NCBI RefSeq assembly: GCF_958979055.1 | Contig: NC_084890.1 | Span: 32,781,116 to 32,845,115, forward strand | Direction of reading: 5' to 3' | Source of the DNA: Alnus glutinosa | Lineage: Eukaryota; Streptophyta; Magnoliopsida; Fagales; Betulaceae | DNA length: 64,000 nucleotides | Part shown: positions 23,225 through 33,529 of the stretch, in pieces | Layout: each line of letters starts with the position of its first letter | Numbering within the stretch: position 1 is the stretch's first letter | The notes under the pieces: model-generated | Databases searched by the model: none | What the model saw: only the letters and a program-made list of their open reading frames with translations | Told to the model about the DNA's origin: nothing | Position numbers and translations under genes: made by a program

Positions 23225-24285
23225 TATATAAAAATAAAAATAAAATATGAGTTATATATGTAAGCTTTATCGATTATCACTTGCAAACAAATTGACACAA
23301 TGAGGTCCTACGTAGAATTTAACAAGCAATTTGCATGAAGATGACTTGAAGGGAGGAGGAGTCTTGGTATTGAGATAAAGATTCCAAACCCATATTGTAG
23401 GTCACCTTCATTTGTCATGGTCTACCTTTTTTTGGATTTATTTTTAGTCGTCAGTCAAGAAAAACTTAGCTACATGATAAACTTAGAATTATCACTAGGA
23501 AATTATTGACATTAGGGACCCATGCATGTGGAATTTAAAAAGCAATTTGTTGGATTTATAGCAAATATTGTTAAATCTTCTTTATTTCTCAGGGTCTACT
23601 TTTCTTGGATTTATTTTAGGTCAGTCAAGAAAGTGGCCGGATATCTTCATGAAAAGTCCTCGATCACTGCTTTCATTATCGATCACAACCTCATATAAAA
23701 TATAAACATAATTACTCTTAGAATTATTGACTTAACATGTTCAGATATAATTTTATCTTTAAAGCTAGCTGAAACTCAACCATTAAATCGGTAACAATTA
23801 ATGTAACATCACATATATTTATTTAGGCTTGGGCTTGAATGATTTTCGAACTGCATGGCCGGGTGATTTTAAAAAATATAAGTTGAAAGCACTATTGTTA
23901 TTGAAATCGTTGCTTGATTGCTGTAAAGGCGGAAGCATTCGAACGTTTTGAAAAAAAAAAAAACCAAAAAAAAAGAAAAGAAAAGAAAAATTATAAAATA
24001 AAGGGCATTCAAACAAACTTCTAATCCATTGTGCATTGTGCACGGCAGGTATCAATCATCTTTGCATTAACATAAAATTCCAAACCCAAAGTGGACGGAA
24101 CATTCATCTTCTTTATTTCTTTATTATTATTATTATTTATACTCTCCATCAGTTAGTCAAGTCATGAGTGGATACTTGGAAAGGTCTTAATTAGCATATA
24201 AGGATTCTCTCAATTTCAGATGAGTGATATATATTTATTTTAGGATCATAATTTTAAAGTTGATACATCTAACTGTGTGCATAAT
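23225..24285 (+). repeat. RLP upstream duplication, unit B
   Basis: It is collinear with unit A. 23240-23950 matches 20940-22195 (without the MITE), and 24001-24280 matches 22795-23065, including AAAGTGGACGGAAC and a TTATTATTATTATT run. It carries poly-A and poly-T tracts typical of unstable AT-rich DNA. Confidence 0.75.
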
Positions 24286-24598
24286 ATACAAAACATTCTC
24301 TTTATTTGAAATAGAGAGCATCTTAGTCCTTTTTTGAGTCTCTCCAAAATAAATAAATAAATAAAAACATAAATACATATTTATAACTGTTATAACTAAA
24401 TAAAATCTGGTCGTCACAGTTATAACTGTTATGATTAGAAAAAAAAAAAAAAAAAAAAAAAATAGGAAGATAATAGTTACAAAAGGTATTTTCTCTACAA
24501 GATCGATGGATGTGTGGATTCTTTGCACCAATTTCTTGGCAAGTGATAACCAATTAATTAATTGCTGTCATTTTCCTGTCTCTTGTGATTCTTACGAC
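24286..24598. other. Low-complexity spacer
   Basis: It contains an (A)n run at about 24439-24462 and a short direct repeat GTTATAACTGTTATRA near 24380-24435. No gene is supported. Confidence 0.5.
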
Positions 24599-25120
24599 GT
24601 GCAATTTGGGTATGGACGACTCCAAGCGTGGAGTCTTTTTAATATTGAGATAAACTTCCAAACTCATACTTGAATTTATCAACGAATTGAATCATCTTAA
24701 AAAAGAAAAAAGAAAAATAGAAATTTAGACAAATTAAAATCTCACTATATTAATTAAAATCACTATATGTGAAATTTAACTGGCAAATTTAATTTTCATC
24801 TTGAAGACTCCAAGTCATGTGGTTCTTCAAATTGCGAATCAGACTCCAAGTCAATCTTTAATTCTTGACTTCTTTTATTTAACCTTCAAATTGCATTGAC
24901 ATAAAATTCCAAACCCAAAGTGGACGGAACATCCATCTTCTTTACTTCTTTTTGTACACTTGATTGTATTACATCTTGCAACGTACGTGTTCAACACTTA
25001 ATTGTAGCATCAGCCGCCCATGTGGAATTTGCATCTCCAAACATTCCAAAAGTGCACGTGGTTCTCTGCATTCACACAAACTTTAATTTAAAGCCTAAAG
25101 TGGATTTATTGTTAGTCGGT
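24599..25120 (+). promoter_or_regulatory. Upstream region of the complete RLP, module copies
   Basis: It contains GACGACTCCAAGCGTGGAGT (24615), ATTGAGATAAACTTCC (about 24645), GAAGACTCCAAGTC (about 24803), AAAGTGGACGGAAC (about 24917) and GTGCACGTGGTTCTCTGCAT with a CACGTG G-box core (about 25052). The first is an inverted repeat (GACTCCA..TGGAGTC). Recurrence upstream of each RLP copy suggests an ancestral promoter-proximal region. A regulatory role is inference. Confidence 0.5.
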
Positions 25121-25246
25121 CCCTATTGCATTTTTGTTTCTTGGACAAAATAATGACAGTTGGCTAGCTATAGCTAGCAAAGTTGGACTGGTCCCCTGCT
25201 TCTAATCTAATAAGTTGATGATGAAGCTACTGCCCTCTCTTATCGG

Positions 25247-25256
25247 TACCAATAAA
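25247..25256 (+). promoter_or_regulatory. Possible TATA element of the complete RLP
   Basis: AATAAATAC lies about 75 bases before the chosen ATG, a plausible TATA position. The match to consensus is weak. Confidence 0.35.
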
Positions 25257-25326
25257 TACTTGAACCCCCCGGCCTTTGTCTAGGCATCCCATACATTTTG
25301 ATTTCTTGACTATTTTCATTCCCAAA

Positions 25327-28300
25327 ATGATTAGCACCCACTTATTTATGTCCACTGTTCATCTCCTCCTGATTTTTTTCTTCTCTTTCTTTGGAACTGC
25401 ATCCTATCTACGAGTTATTCAACCTGTTTCATGCACTAAAAACCCTATTTTCAGATGCTCTGAAATGGAGACAAAAGCCCTTCTTAACTTCAAAGAAGGT
25501 CTCACAGATCCATCGGATCGTCTCTCGTCTTGGGTTGGTGAGGATTGCTGCAATTGGACAGGCGTTGGCTGTGACAATTCCAGAGGTCATGTCGTCAAGC
25601 TGGACCTCAGAAACTCATTACCGGTGATTGATTTAGAATTTATGGAAGGTGCATATTTTTATCCAAGAACAGAATATGAAGATTACCTTGATGAAAAGGA
25701 AAAAGCTTACGAGAAGTCGTGCTTGGGGGGTAAGATAAGTCATTCATTACTCAATTTAAAGCATTTGAGTTACTTGGACCTAAGCCTGAATAATTTTAGT
25801 GGAAACACTATACCAAAGTTTTTGGGTTCCCTTGAAAGTTTGATGTATCTTAATCTCTCTTTCTCATTTTTTTCCGGAGTTGTTCCTCCCCAACTTGGGA
25901 ATCTCTCAAGACTACAATATCTAGACCTCAATTCATATTCATATTCAAGCAACATCGACTCTATCATTTCCTTTTCACCATGGGGATTGGAAGTCAAAAG
26001 CTTGGAGTGGTTGGTTGGTTTTCCATCTCTTAGGTACCTTAATCTGGGATATGTAAATCTTGAGAAAGTACCCCATTGGCTTCATTCAGTTAATATGCTC
26101 CCTTCCTTGGTGGAGTTGCACCTAGTTGGCTGTGGACTCGCTAGTCTTCCTCACTCTGTTTCCTCCAACAACTTGACATTCCTTTCAGTCCTTGATCTCT
26201 CTTCCAACAATTTTAACTCCTCCATACCTCACTGGTTGTCAAATGTGAGTAGCCTTTCAACAATAAATCTTGCGGACAATTCGCTTAGAGGTGCTATTCC
26301 AGATGGTATGGGACATCTAGCCAACTTGCGCAGCTTGGAATTAGCTGTCAACGATCTAATTGGAAAGATACCGAACTCATTTTCAAACCTTTGCAACTTG
26401 CAAACATTAAATCTGCTGTTCAACAACATAAGTGGGGAGGTAGTTGAGTTTTTGGATGGCTTGTCTCAATGTTCAAACAGTAGCCTTGAGTATCTAGAAT
26501 TGAGCTATAATAGGTTTCTTGGGGGGAACTTGCCCTATTCATTGGGAGGTCTCAAGAAGTTGAAAACTATTTACCTCTATGCAAACTCTATTAGGGGTTC
26601 AATTCCAGATTCTATTGGAAACTTGACGTCATTGCAAACACTTTACCTCTCTCTAAGCTCTGCTGGGGGTTCAATTCCAGATTCTATTGGAAATTTGAAG
26701 TCATTGAAAACGCTTTACCTCAACCTCTACGGAAGCTCTATTGGGGGTTCAATTCCAAATTCTATTGGAAACTTGACGTCATTGCAAGAACTTAGCCTCT
26801 CATATAATCAAATGAACGGAGCCATTCTAGAAAGCATTGGGAAACTGTCAATGCTTGTTTCATTGTGGCTTTTTGCGAATTCTTGGGAAGCTTTCCTAAC
26901 TGAAGCTCATTTTCAAAATCTCACCAGATTAAAATTGCTTGACTTGAGTGTGGAACTTTTTGCAAACTATACATTGGTTTTTAATGTCAAACACGACTGG
27001 GTTCCTCCTTTTAAGCTAAGAAGAATTTATTTACGTAACATGAAGATCGGCCCAAAGTTTCCAGCATGGCTACAAACACAAAATAAACTCATCGAGATTG
27101 GGCTCGACAATGTTGGCATTTCGGACACCATTCCGCATGGCCTTTGGAAGTCCTGCCCAAACGTCACTTCTTGGAGTCTATCCGGTAACAAGCTGCATGG
27201 ACAGGTACCATACTTTCAATTTCACCCTTTGGCATATAGTTTTGATTTGAGTTCCAACAACTTAGAGGGTCCACTTCCTCTTTTTCGTAGTAATCTATCT
27301 GAAATATTTCTTCAAAACAATATGTTTTCTGGAGCTATTCCTAAAAACATAAGCGAACTATTGCCCAAGTTATCTTGGTTGGACCTTTCTTCAAATTCAA
27401 TTACTGGTAGAATTCCCCACTCTATTGGAATGCTTAAGGAATTGACAGGTCTTGTTTTGAGAAATAATTCCCTATCCAGGAAACTCCCCCCTCATTGGAA
27501 GGATTTACGGAAGTTAGGGGTATTGAACTTAGCAGAGAACAAGATATCTGGCACTGTTCCAAGTTCAATGCAATATTTGAAATCACTACAGCAAATATCA
27601 TTGAGCCAAAATCATCTTAAAGGAGAGCTTCCTTTTTTCTTTAGAAACTATAGATACTTGCGAACGCTTGATCTTGGAGGAAACAAGTTCTCTGGGAAAC
27701 TTCCAGCATGGATAGGAGAAAGTTTATCATATTTAGTGGGGTTAAGGATACGGTCCAACTTGTTTCACGGGAACATACCACCTCAATTATGTCTACTTTC
27801 AAGACTTCAGATCCTAGACCTTGCACATAATAATTTTTCAGGAGCAATCCCTCAATGTTTAGGAAACTTCAGTGGTGATGGATATAGTAGTTATTATAAC
27901 TATAGTGTTCAGGAAATGCTGCTAGTTTCGAAAGGAAGAGAATATCTATATGGTAGTTCTATAATTCGTCTTTTCCATTCCATAGACCTTTCAAATAATA
28001 ATTTATCCGGAGAAATACCTGATAATATAACAAGCAGCTCAATATTGGTCAGTATGAATTTATCAATGAACCATATGTCTGGAAGAATTCCTAAAAATAT
28101 TGGGAATTTACACATGCTAGAATCACTTGATCTCTCAATGAATGACCTTTCTGGTCCTATCCCTGAAAGCTTGTCTTCTTTGACCTTCTTAAGTCACTTG
28201 AATTTGTCATTCAACAACTTGTCTGGAAAAATTCCAAATGGGAATCAACTTCAAACACTGTATGATGATGATTCTTCCATCTACGAAGGTAACTCTTTAC

Positions 28301-28560
28301 TCTGTGGGCCTCCTCTTTCAACCAATTGTTCAAAAGATGAAACTAAACCTAGAGTAGCCAAGGAAAATGGAAGGGGAATTGAGTCAATCTCGTTCTACAT
28401 TAGCATGGTAGCGGGGTTTATTGTCGGTTTTTGGGGAGTTTGTGGCACATTGATAATCAAAACATCATGGAGACATGCTTACTTTCGAAGCTTTGATAAT
28501 TTGAAAGACAAGATTGCTGTCGGGGTCAAAATTGTTCGCTTGCTCAGGAAGGTCAAGTAG
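25327..28560 (+). CDS. Complete LRR receptor-like protein (EIX2/Cf/Ve type), 1077 aa, intronless
   Basis: I start at the first ATG (25327), which gives a hydrophobic signal peptide (VHLLLIFFFSFFGTA, about residues 11-25); the upstream open frame has no ATG. The N-cap (about 44-95) has the DCCNWTGVGC pair. About 28 LRRs follow, then an island around LLVSKGREYLYGSS, four more LRRs, LCGPPLSTNC, a membrane helix at about 1022-1044 with GFIVG (G1030, G1034), and a basic tail. There is no kinase. Family role: plasma-membrane recognition of apoplastic microbial or damage signals together with SOBIR1 and BAK1. The ligand is unknown. Compared with the partial gene at 1-2358 it carries two extra LRRs created by an internal duplication. 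The frame is intact, and module-rich DNA lies upstream. Confidence 0.96.
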   Translation: MISTHLFMSTVHLLLIFFFSFFGTASYLRVIQPVSCTKNPIFRCSEMETKALLNFKEGLTDPSDRLSSWVGEDCCNWTGVGCDNSRGHVVKLDLRNSLPVIDLEFMEGAYFYPRTEYEDYLDEKEKAYEKSCLGGKISHSLLNLKHLSYLDLSLNNFSGNTIPKFLGSLESLMYLNLSFSFFSGVVPPQLGNLSRLQYLDLNSYSYSSNIDSIISFSPWGLEVKSLEWLVGFPSLRYLNLGYVNLEKVPHWLHSVNMLPSLVELHLVGCGLASLPHSVSSNNLTFLSVLDLSSNNFNSSIPHWLSNVSSLSTINLADNSLRGAIPDGMGHLANLRSLELAVNDLIGKIPNSFSNLCNLQTLNLLFNNISGEVVEFLDGLSQCSNSSLEYLELSYNRFLGGNLPYSLGGLKKLKTIYLYANSIRGSIPDSIGNLTSLQTLYLSLSSAGGSIPDSIGNLKSLKTLYLNLYGSSIGGSIPNSIGNLTSLQELSLSYNQMNGAILESIGKLSMLVSLWLFANSWEAFLTEAHFQNLTRLKLLDLSVELFANYTLVFNVKHDWVPPFKLRRIYLRNMKIGPKFPAWLQTQNKLIEIGLDNVGISDTIPHGLWKSCPNVTSWSLSGNKLHGQVPYFQFHPLAYSFDLSSNNLEGPLPLFRSNLSEIFLQNNMFSGAIPKNISELLPKLSWLDLSSNSITGRIPHSIGMLKELTGLVLRNNSLSRKLPPHWKDLRKLGVLNLAENKISGTVPSSMQYLKSLQQISLSQNHLKGELPFFFRNYRYLRTLDLGGNKFSGKLPAWIGESLSYLVGLRIRSNLFHGNIPPQLCLLSRLQILDLAHNNFSGAIPQCLGNFSGDGYSSYYNYSVQEMLLVSKGREYLYGSSIIRLFHSIDLSNNNLSGEIPDNITSSSILVSMNLSMNHMSGRIPKNIGNLHMLESLDLSMNDLSGPIPESLSSLTFLSHLNLSFNNLSGKIPNGNQLQTLYDDDSSIYEGNSLLCGPPLSTNCSKDETKPRVAKENGRGIESISFYISMVAGFIVGFWGVCGTLIIKTSWRHAYFRSFDNLKDKIAVGVKIVRLLRKVK
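26580..26805 (+). repeat. Internal LRR-unit amplification in the RLP
   Basis: GGTTCAATTCCAGATTCTAT (or a close variant) occurs three times at about 75-80 base spacing, each followed by TGGAAAYTTGA and GTCATTG. The partial paralog has a single copy at 514-560. Whole LRRs were therefore gained (or lost) in frame. Confidence 0.88.
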
Positions 28561-29045
28561 GAGTTGAGGGTATGGGCATTGAAGCTTTCCAGAATATAAA
28601 CATTTCTGCATTGTAAGTTTAATTTTCATGTTGCTGTAATAATAAATGCTCCAATCTTTACTTGTTAAAGTTAAATATATGGATGATTTTACAATTGTAC
28701 TTGTGTGAGACATCTTATCTTTATCTGTTATTGCATCCCATTTTTCAATAACCATTTGTCATCATATATCATTATGTTCTCATTCTGGATTTGAATGATG
28801 CTGCAACAAAATGGGGAGCAAAAGGTTGGCTAAAGAAGTTCTAACAAATGCACATCAATCTTGAATTCAAATTTTAATATCAAACCATGATTTTATATCC
28901 AAACTATGTAAAAGTAAATTCAAAATTTTAGGGATTAATTGCTTCCAACATGGATTACGCAACCAAGAAAAAAAAAAGGATTTGAGCTACCAAAAAAAAA
29001 AAAATCTCGAGTTATTGAACCTTTTAACACCAGAATCCAACACAT
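28561..29045 (+). other. 3' flank of the complete RLP
   Basis: It is homologous to 2359-3060, including the CTGTAATAATA stretch and AAGTTCTAACAAATGCA. No gene lies within it. Confidence 0.65.
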
Positions 29046-29049
29046 TCCA

Positions 29050-29470
29050 CCTATAGGCTTTAAAGAATGCATGCTTTGATTCCCATCAGCCATCTACACA
29101 TATATTTGTCAAATGATGAACAGAAAATCCAGATCATCAAACTTGAAAGTTCTGACAGACATTAGAGATAACATTGTTTCCACTTCAAACAATTACTCTT
29201 GAGTCAATTGCAGATGGAGCAAAATCATGCATACCATTCACTAATAATTCACATACTCAACTTAATTCCATCCATTCTTACTAGATTTTGAACGCAAAAG
29301 CATTTCCATGTAAAATGCAATGATCACCAAAAAAATCAATTGATGATAATTCCATAGAATAAGCACAATACTTACCACAAAATGACTGCGAGTAAATTGA
29401 GATTAATAGTATGAATTTTCCGATGCTATGCTTAAATTACTTAAATCCAAGTAGAACAAATGAAGGGGAA
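29050..29470 (-). pseudogene. Partial duplicate of the LLP-homolog gene
   Basis: The sequence matches 31090-31465: the start of exon 2 of the LLP-homolog (ATAGGCTTTAAAGAATGC..CCCATCAGCCATCT) plus adjoining intron (CAATTGCAGATGGAGCAAAA). The rest of exon 2 and exon 1 are missing, so it cannot encode the protein. The copy lies 2 kb from its parent in the same orientation. Confidence 0.8.
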
Positions 29471-29577
29471 GAAATCAAAATAGAATAATTAACTGTAAGA
29501 ATTCTCCTTTTCTACTTAATTTGCGTCTAAAAAATGTAGAGGTTAATTAGAATTCCAGCCGTATACATCACTTAATT

Positions 29578-29825
29578 CAAAGAGATTCACATAACTAAAC
29601 CCACAAACATTTTTTAATGGGTGTAATTATAAAAATAAAAATAAAAAATCATATCTCTTAAATATTTAATAAATATTTCAAATACTTTTCAAATTTGAAT
29701 GCAAACAATAAATCCCATAGGCTTATAATTTTATTTCATGAATATGATCACCTCAAGGAATCAATCAACAAACATTATATTAGTTAACTGGAAATTTGCA
29801 TCTTGAAGACTCCAAGTGTTGTTTT
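29578..29825 (+). repeat. Orphan RLP upstream module
   Basis: It matches 22318-22790, sharing AAAGAGATTCACATAA, AAATTTGAATGGAAACAATA (or variant) and GGAATCAATCAACAAACA. It ends with GAAGACTCCAAGTG. No RLP follows it, so a further cluster unit appears to have been lost here. Confidence 0.65.
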
Positions 29826-29962
29826 TATGCTCAATTTGTTTCGATATAAAATAATTTCTGCTAGTAAAATATTTTCGAATAAATCATTTTTTCAGAAAAA
29901 AATTTCAGCGTTTGGCTTGCATGAAAAAATTTCCAATGGCAAAAAATGGAATCCAATAACTG

Positions 29963-30530
29963 CTACCGAAATTCGGCCACGTCCGGTCGCCGTCGACGGA
30001 TTCCGGCCAGTACAGATTCTGGCTACATCCGACCGGAATCTAGAATCTGGCCTAATACGGCTGGAGTCCGGCTATATGGCCAGAATCTGGCTAGATCCGA
30101 CTGCTTTGCCAAATTCCGGCCGGACTTCGGCTATACCGGCCGAAGCCATTCAGAATAATTGCCTAAGACGGTTACAACTATAAAATAATTGAAATCCTCC
30201 TCAAATGGTTCTCATTCAAAACAAAAGTCACATTCTTAACGTCCGGTCAGGTCCGGTCAAAATTCGGCCACGTCCGGTCGCCATCGACGAATTCCTGCCA
30301 GTACAAATTTTGGCTACATCCGACCGGGATATGGAATCTGGCCTAATACGGCTGGAGTCCGGCTATATGGCCGGAATCTGGCTAGATCCGACTGGTTTGG
30401 CAAATTCTGGCCGGACTTTGGCTGTACTGGCCGAAGTCATTCAAAATAATTGCCTAAGCCGGTTACAACTATAAAATAATTGAAATCCTCCTCAAATGGT
30501 TCCCATTCAAAACAAAAGTCGCATTCTTAA
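29963..30530 (+). repeat. Two tandem copies of a CCGG-rich 285-base unit
   Basis: Copy 1 (about 29963-30245) and copy 2 (about 30250-30530) share AAATTCGGCCACGTCCGGTC, TACATCCGACCGG, GGCTGGAGTCCGGCTATATG and GCCTAAGNCGGTTACAACTA. The unit is built of short TCCGGCC/TCTGGCT submotifs. The frames open through both copies are side effects of the repeat. Confidence 0.85.
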
Positions 30531-31000
30531 CATTGTTCATAAATGACAAAGTAGTCTGTTGTAGCATCTTGTTTTTAGTTAAAAAAAACAATAAGAACTT
30601 GAACTTCATAATATATATTCCTAATTCCTCCTGGTAAGGTAAGGGAAGAACTAGGGCTTCCCTAAGTTTTTACACTACTGTGTACTTGCTCCAACACTCT
30701 TTGGTAATTAAAAGAGTCAATTGAATAAAGGCACATATGTCGGTATGTCCTCCAATCAACTAAAATTATCTCTATGTGGGTGGGAAAAAAATTCATCCAT
30801 TGACATTTATAAGTTCTGATAAAAGAAAAAAGATAGTTTACATTCATGTCACTCAACAACTTTCTGAACTTAAATCCCTTGGAAACAAAATCAGAATACA
30901 AAAAACACCTATCTTAGAAGTACCAAGATTGCCAACAGGCCACAAGAAGCCATTAATACAGTAGGAGAAAAATGTCAATTACCAAGCATCTGTTATGGAA

Positions 31001-32069
31001 TCAAATATGGTGCTTCCTCCTAATGCCCTTACCACGGCGCTTGCCTTTACCCATCTTGAATTTCCTTTTGGACTTCTTCCCTATTCCACTGGTAGGCTTT
31101 AAAGAATGCAAGTTTTGATTCCCATCAGCCATCTCCACATCTGTCAAATGATGAAGAGAAAATCCAAATCATCAAACTTGAAAGTGCTGATAGGCATTAG
31201 AGATAATGTTGTTTCCACTCACTCTGAGTCAATTGCAGATGGAGCAAAATCATGCAGTATATTCACATACTTGAGTTCCATTCTTACTATATTTTGAATG
31301 CAAAAGCATTTCCATGTAAAATACAATGATCACCAAAAAAATCAACTTATGATAATTCCACGAATAAGCAAAGTCACCACAAAATGACTGTGAGTGAATT
31401 GAGATCAATATTATGAATCTGACCATGCTATTCTTAAATTACTTTAATCCAAGTAAAAAAATGAAGGGCAGAAAATGAAAGTAGCAAAATTAGTTTCAAA
31501 CAGAATCATAGCATATAACTGCAAGCACCTATTCTATGTTTAGTTGCCAAGAAAGCAGAAGCAAGAAAGCCATTAGTACAATTATTAGAAAATCAATGGC
31601 TCTGTTTGTTAAACTTCACGTTTTCTGTTCTCATAACAAAAATATTAACAAACAACCCATACACAAAACAATCCTCAAAACACAAAATAGAAGGTAGAAT
31701 GGAGCAATCCAACATAGAAACTAGCATAGCACGGTTCCATCAGTACAAAGCTTCCTTCTTCTTTTTCTCCCCCTTTGCCTTTTCTGAATATTGAGGAATC
31801 AGAAGGGGCATCATCCGATCATTGTATAATAGTTGAAACATGTCGTTATAGTAGAACGCGAATAGTGGTGTTGATGTATTGGTGGGTAATGGGTTCTACA
31901 TCAATAACCAAAATGGGCTACACACAAAATCGCCAACTAGCATGAAAAAACCCAATTACAAAAGCACACAATTTTGTAAAACTACAAACTACCACTCACA
32001 ACACAATCAACAATTGGGAAATATTGAATACCAGGCGAATCATTGAACTCCAGAAACAGGATAATAAGC

Positions 32070-32111
<42 letters not shown>

Positions 32112-32306
32112 GTTACCCATAGCGTTTGTGGTTGTAGTGGTATCGGTACTGGTAGAAGAGGGACGGGCGGGGAGCTTAGGGGCGGCGAGGGCAGCCTCCT
32201 GAGCAGCGAGCTTAGCGGCGTCTTTGTTGTCGTAGAAGGGCTCCACTATCTCTCGCCGAATCGCTCGAAGCCTCTTCTCTTTCTTCGACCTCATTGACTT
32301 CGCCAT
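31001..32306 (-). CDS. LLPH: LLP-homolog (LLPH / LAPS18-like) small basic nuclear protein, 2 exons, 109 aa
   Basis: Exons (minus strand): 32306-32117 and 31140-31001. The join NAM|DVEMADGNQ is in frame with GT-AG borders. The protein starts MAKSMRSKKEKRLRAIRRE, continues with an Ala-rich helix (KLAAQEAALAAPKLP), and ends in a strongly basic tail (KFKMGKGKRRGKGIRRKHHI). This matches the conserved LLP-homolog family, which in animals is nucleolar and linked to ribosome biogenesis; its role in plants is inferred. An in-frame upstream ATG (32333) would add MVEEEEEEA, but the family start is MAKS. The donor is followed at once by CT/AT microsatellite sequence. A truncated duplicate lies at 29050-29470. 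Confidence 0.88.
32068..32112. repeat. (AT)n(AG)n compound microsatellite at an intron donor
   Basis: About 26 bases of AT followed by AG repeats lie three bases from the exon 1 donor of the LLP-homolog gene, inside its intron. Confidence 0.93.
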
Positions 32307-32502
32307 CGCTTCTTCTTCTTCTTCTTCAACCACCGCCTTCGCTTCTCTTTCGCTTTGTCTCCCGGAGGCGTTAGGGTTTATAAAATAAAAGAGGGTTATG
32401 AGTTCTGGATTCGCCTATGCCTATGAGAGCGTCAGAAAGGGCCCATTTGGCTGCTTCGGAGCTTGTCCTCCTCTCTAAAGACAAGCATATTCCTGCTCCA
32501 CT

Positions 32503-32508
<6 letters not shown>

Positions 32509-32547
<39 letters not shown>
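32509..32547. repeat. Poly-T tract
   Basis: An almost pure T run of about 39 bases lies upstream of the LLP-homolog gene. Confidence 0.95.
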
Positions 32548-32548
<1 letters not shown>

Positions 32549-32661
32549 TTCTTTTCTTTTCTTTTTCCCCGTATGTTTGGTTGAAAAAAAAAATTGCTAG
32601 AATTACTCTTTTACAATTTGGTGACACGTGTTATTATATAATTGGAGATCATTAAAAAAAT

Positions 32662-33114
32662 GAAAAACTTTACTTATAACTCTTAAACTTTCATCTCTTT
32701 TGAAATAAGGTACCTAAACTTTAAAACGTTTCAATTTACAGTATCTGTTTTTTAAAAAGTTTCAATTTCAGTCATTTGTTACAATTTTCCATTAAATCTT
32801 GTCAAAATTTTCAAAATACTTCTTTTTTTTTAGAAAAAAATAAAAAATGCTATAATTTAGGTATTGGTTAGAAGTTAACGAAATTTGCAAAAATACTCAT
32901 GCTTGAATCTTTGAAATTTTTTATAAATATTTTTTAAAAAATAAACACAATGATATTTTGAAAATTTTAATAGGATTTTAAAATAAAAAAATTCTAACGA
33001 ATGACTGAGATTAAAACTTTCTAAAAAATTAATAACCTAAATTAAGACGTTTTAAAGTTTAAGTATCTTCTTTAAAAAAGGTGAAGATTCAAGAATTATA
33101 AGTAAAGTTTTCTC
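32662..33114. mobile_element. Foldback MITE with 10-bp target duplication
   Basis: The left arm GAAAAACTTTACTTATAACT is complementary to the right arm AGTTATAAGT-type sequence ending AAAGTTTTCTC. The arms continue via TTTAAAACGTTT and its complement. The flanks TTAAAAAAAT at 32652-32661 and 33115-33124 are identical. A 9-10 bp duplication suggests a Mutator-like family. It has no coding capacity. Confidence 0.88.
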
Positions 33115-33529
33115 TTAAAAAAATAATAATGACTTCAATCATTTACTGTCATGTGTAAAAAAGTTGCAAGTATAACATTATTCAAATTAAAATAGTTTTC
33201 ACGGAACTTGAGATACAATGACTCTTCTTTTTGGTGATTTTTATTATTAAAAAAACAATAATCGACATTCAAACTCAGGCTCAAATCACTTATCTTTCTA
33301 ATTATTTTTGTTGTCACTACCGTATAATTTTTGCTATTCGCATTGTTGTTGATGTTATTTTATCCGCTATGCAAGTGAACTACTATCATGACATAATTAA
33401 GGTCTCTAATTGACAAATGCTTTCTTCTCTTCAACATTACAAATAAAGATCGAAAACCCCCAAAAACTGATTGATTGAGATGCACTGTTTGAGTCTGTTT
33501 CTATGTGGGTACGTACTACTGCTCAGTGC

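Noticed and set aside
24235-24553. Phe-rich frames on the minus strand
   Set aside because: They are created by a poly-A tract and AT-rich DNA.
25276-25326. Upstream extension of the complete RLP by 17 residues
   Set aside because: It would start at TTG, not ATG, and places polar residues before the signal peptide; ATG 25327 gives a normal secretory leader.
29803-30474. Two similar frames of 126 and 89 codons
   Set aside because: Their similarity comes from the 285-base tandem repeat; there is no start context or domain.
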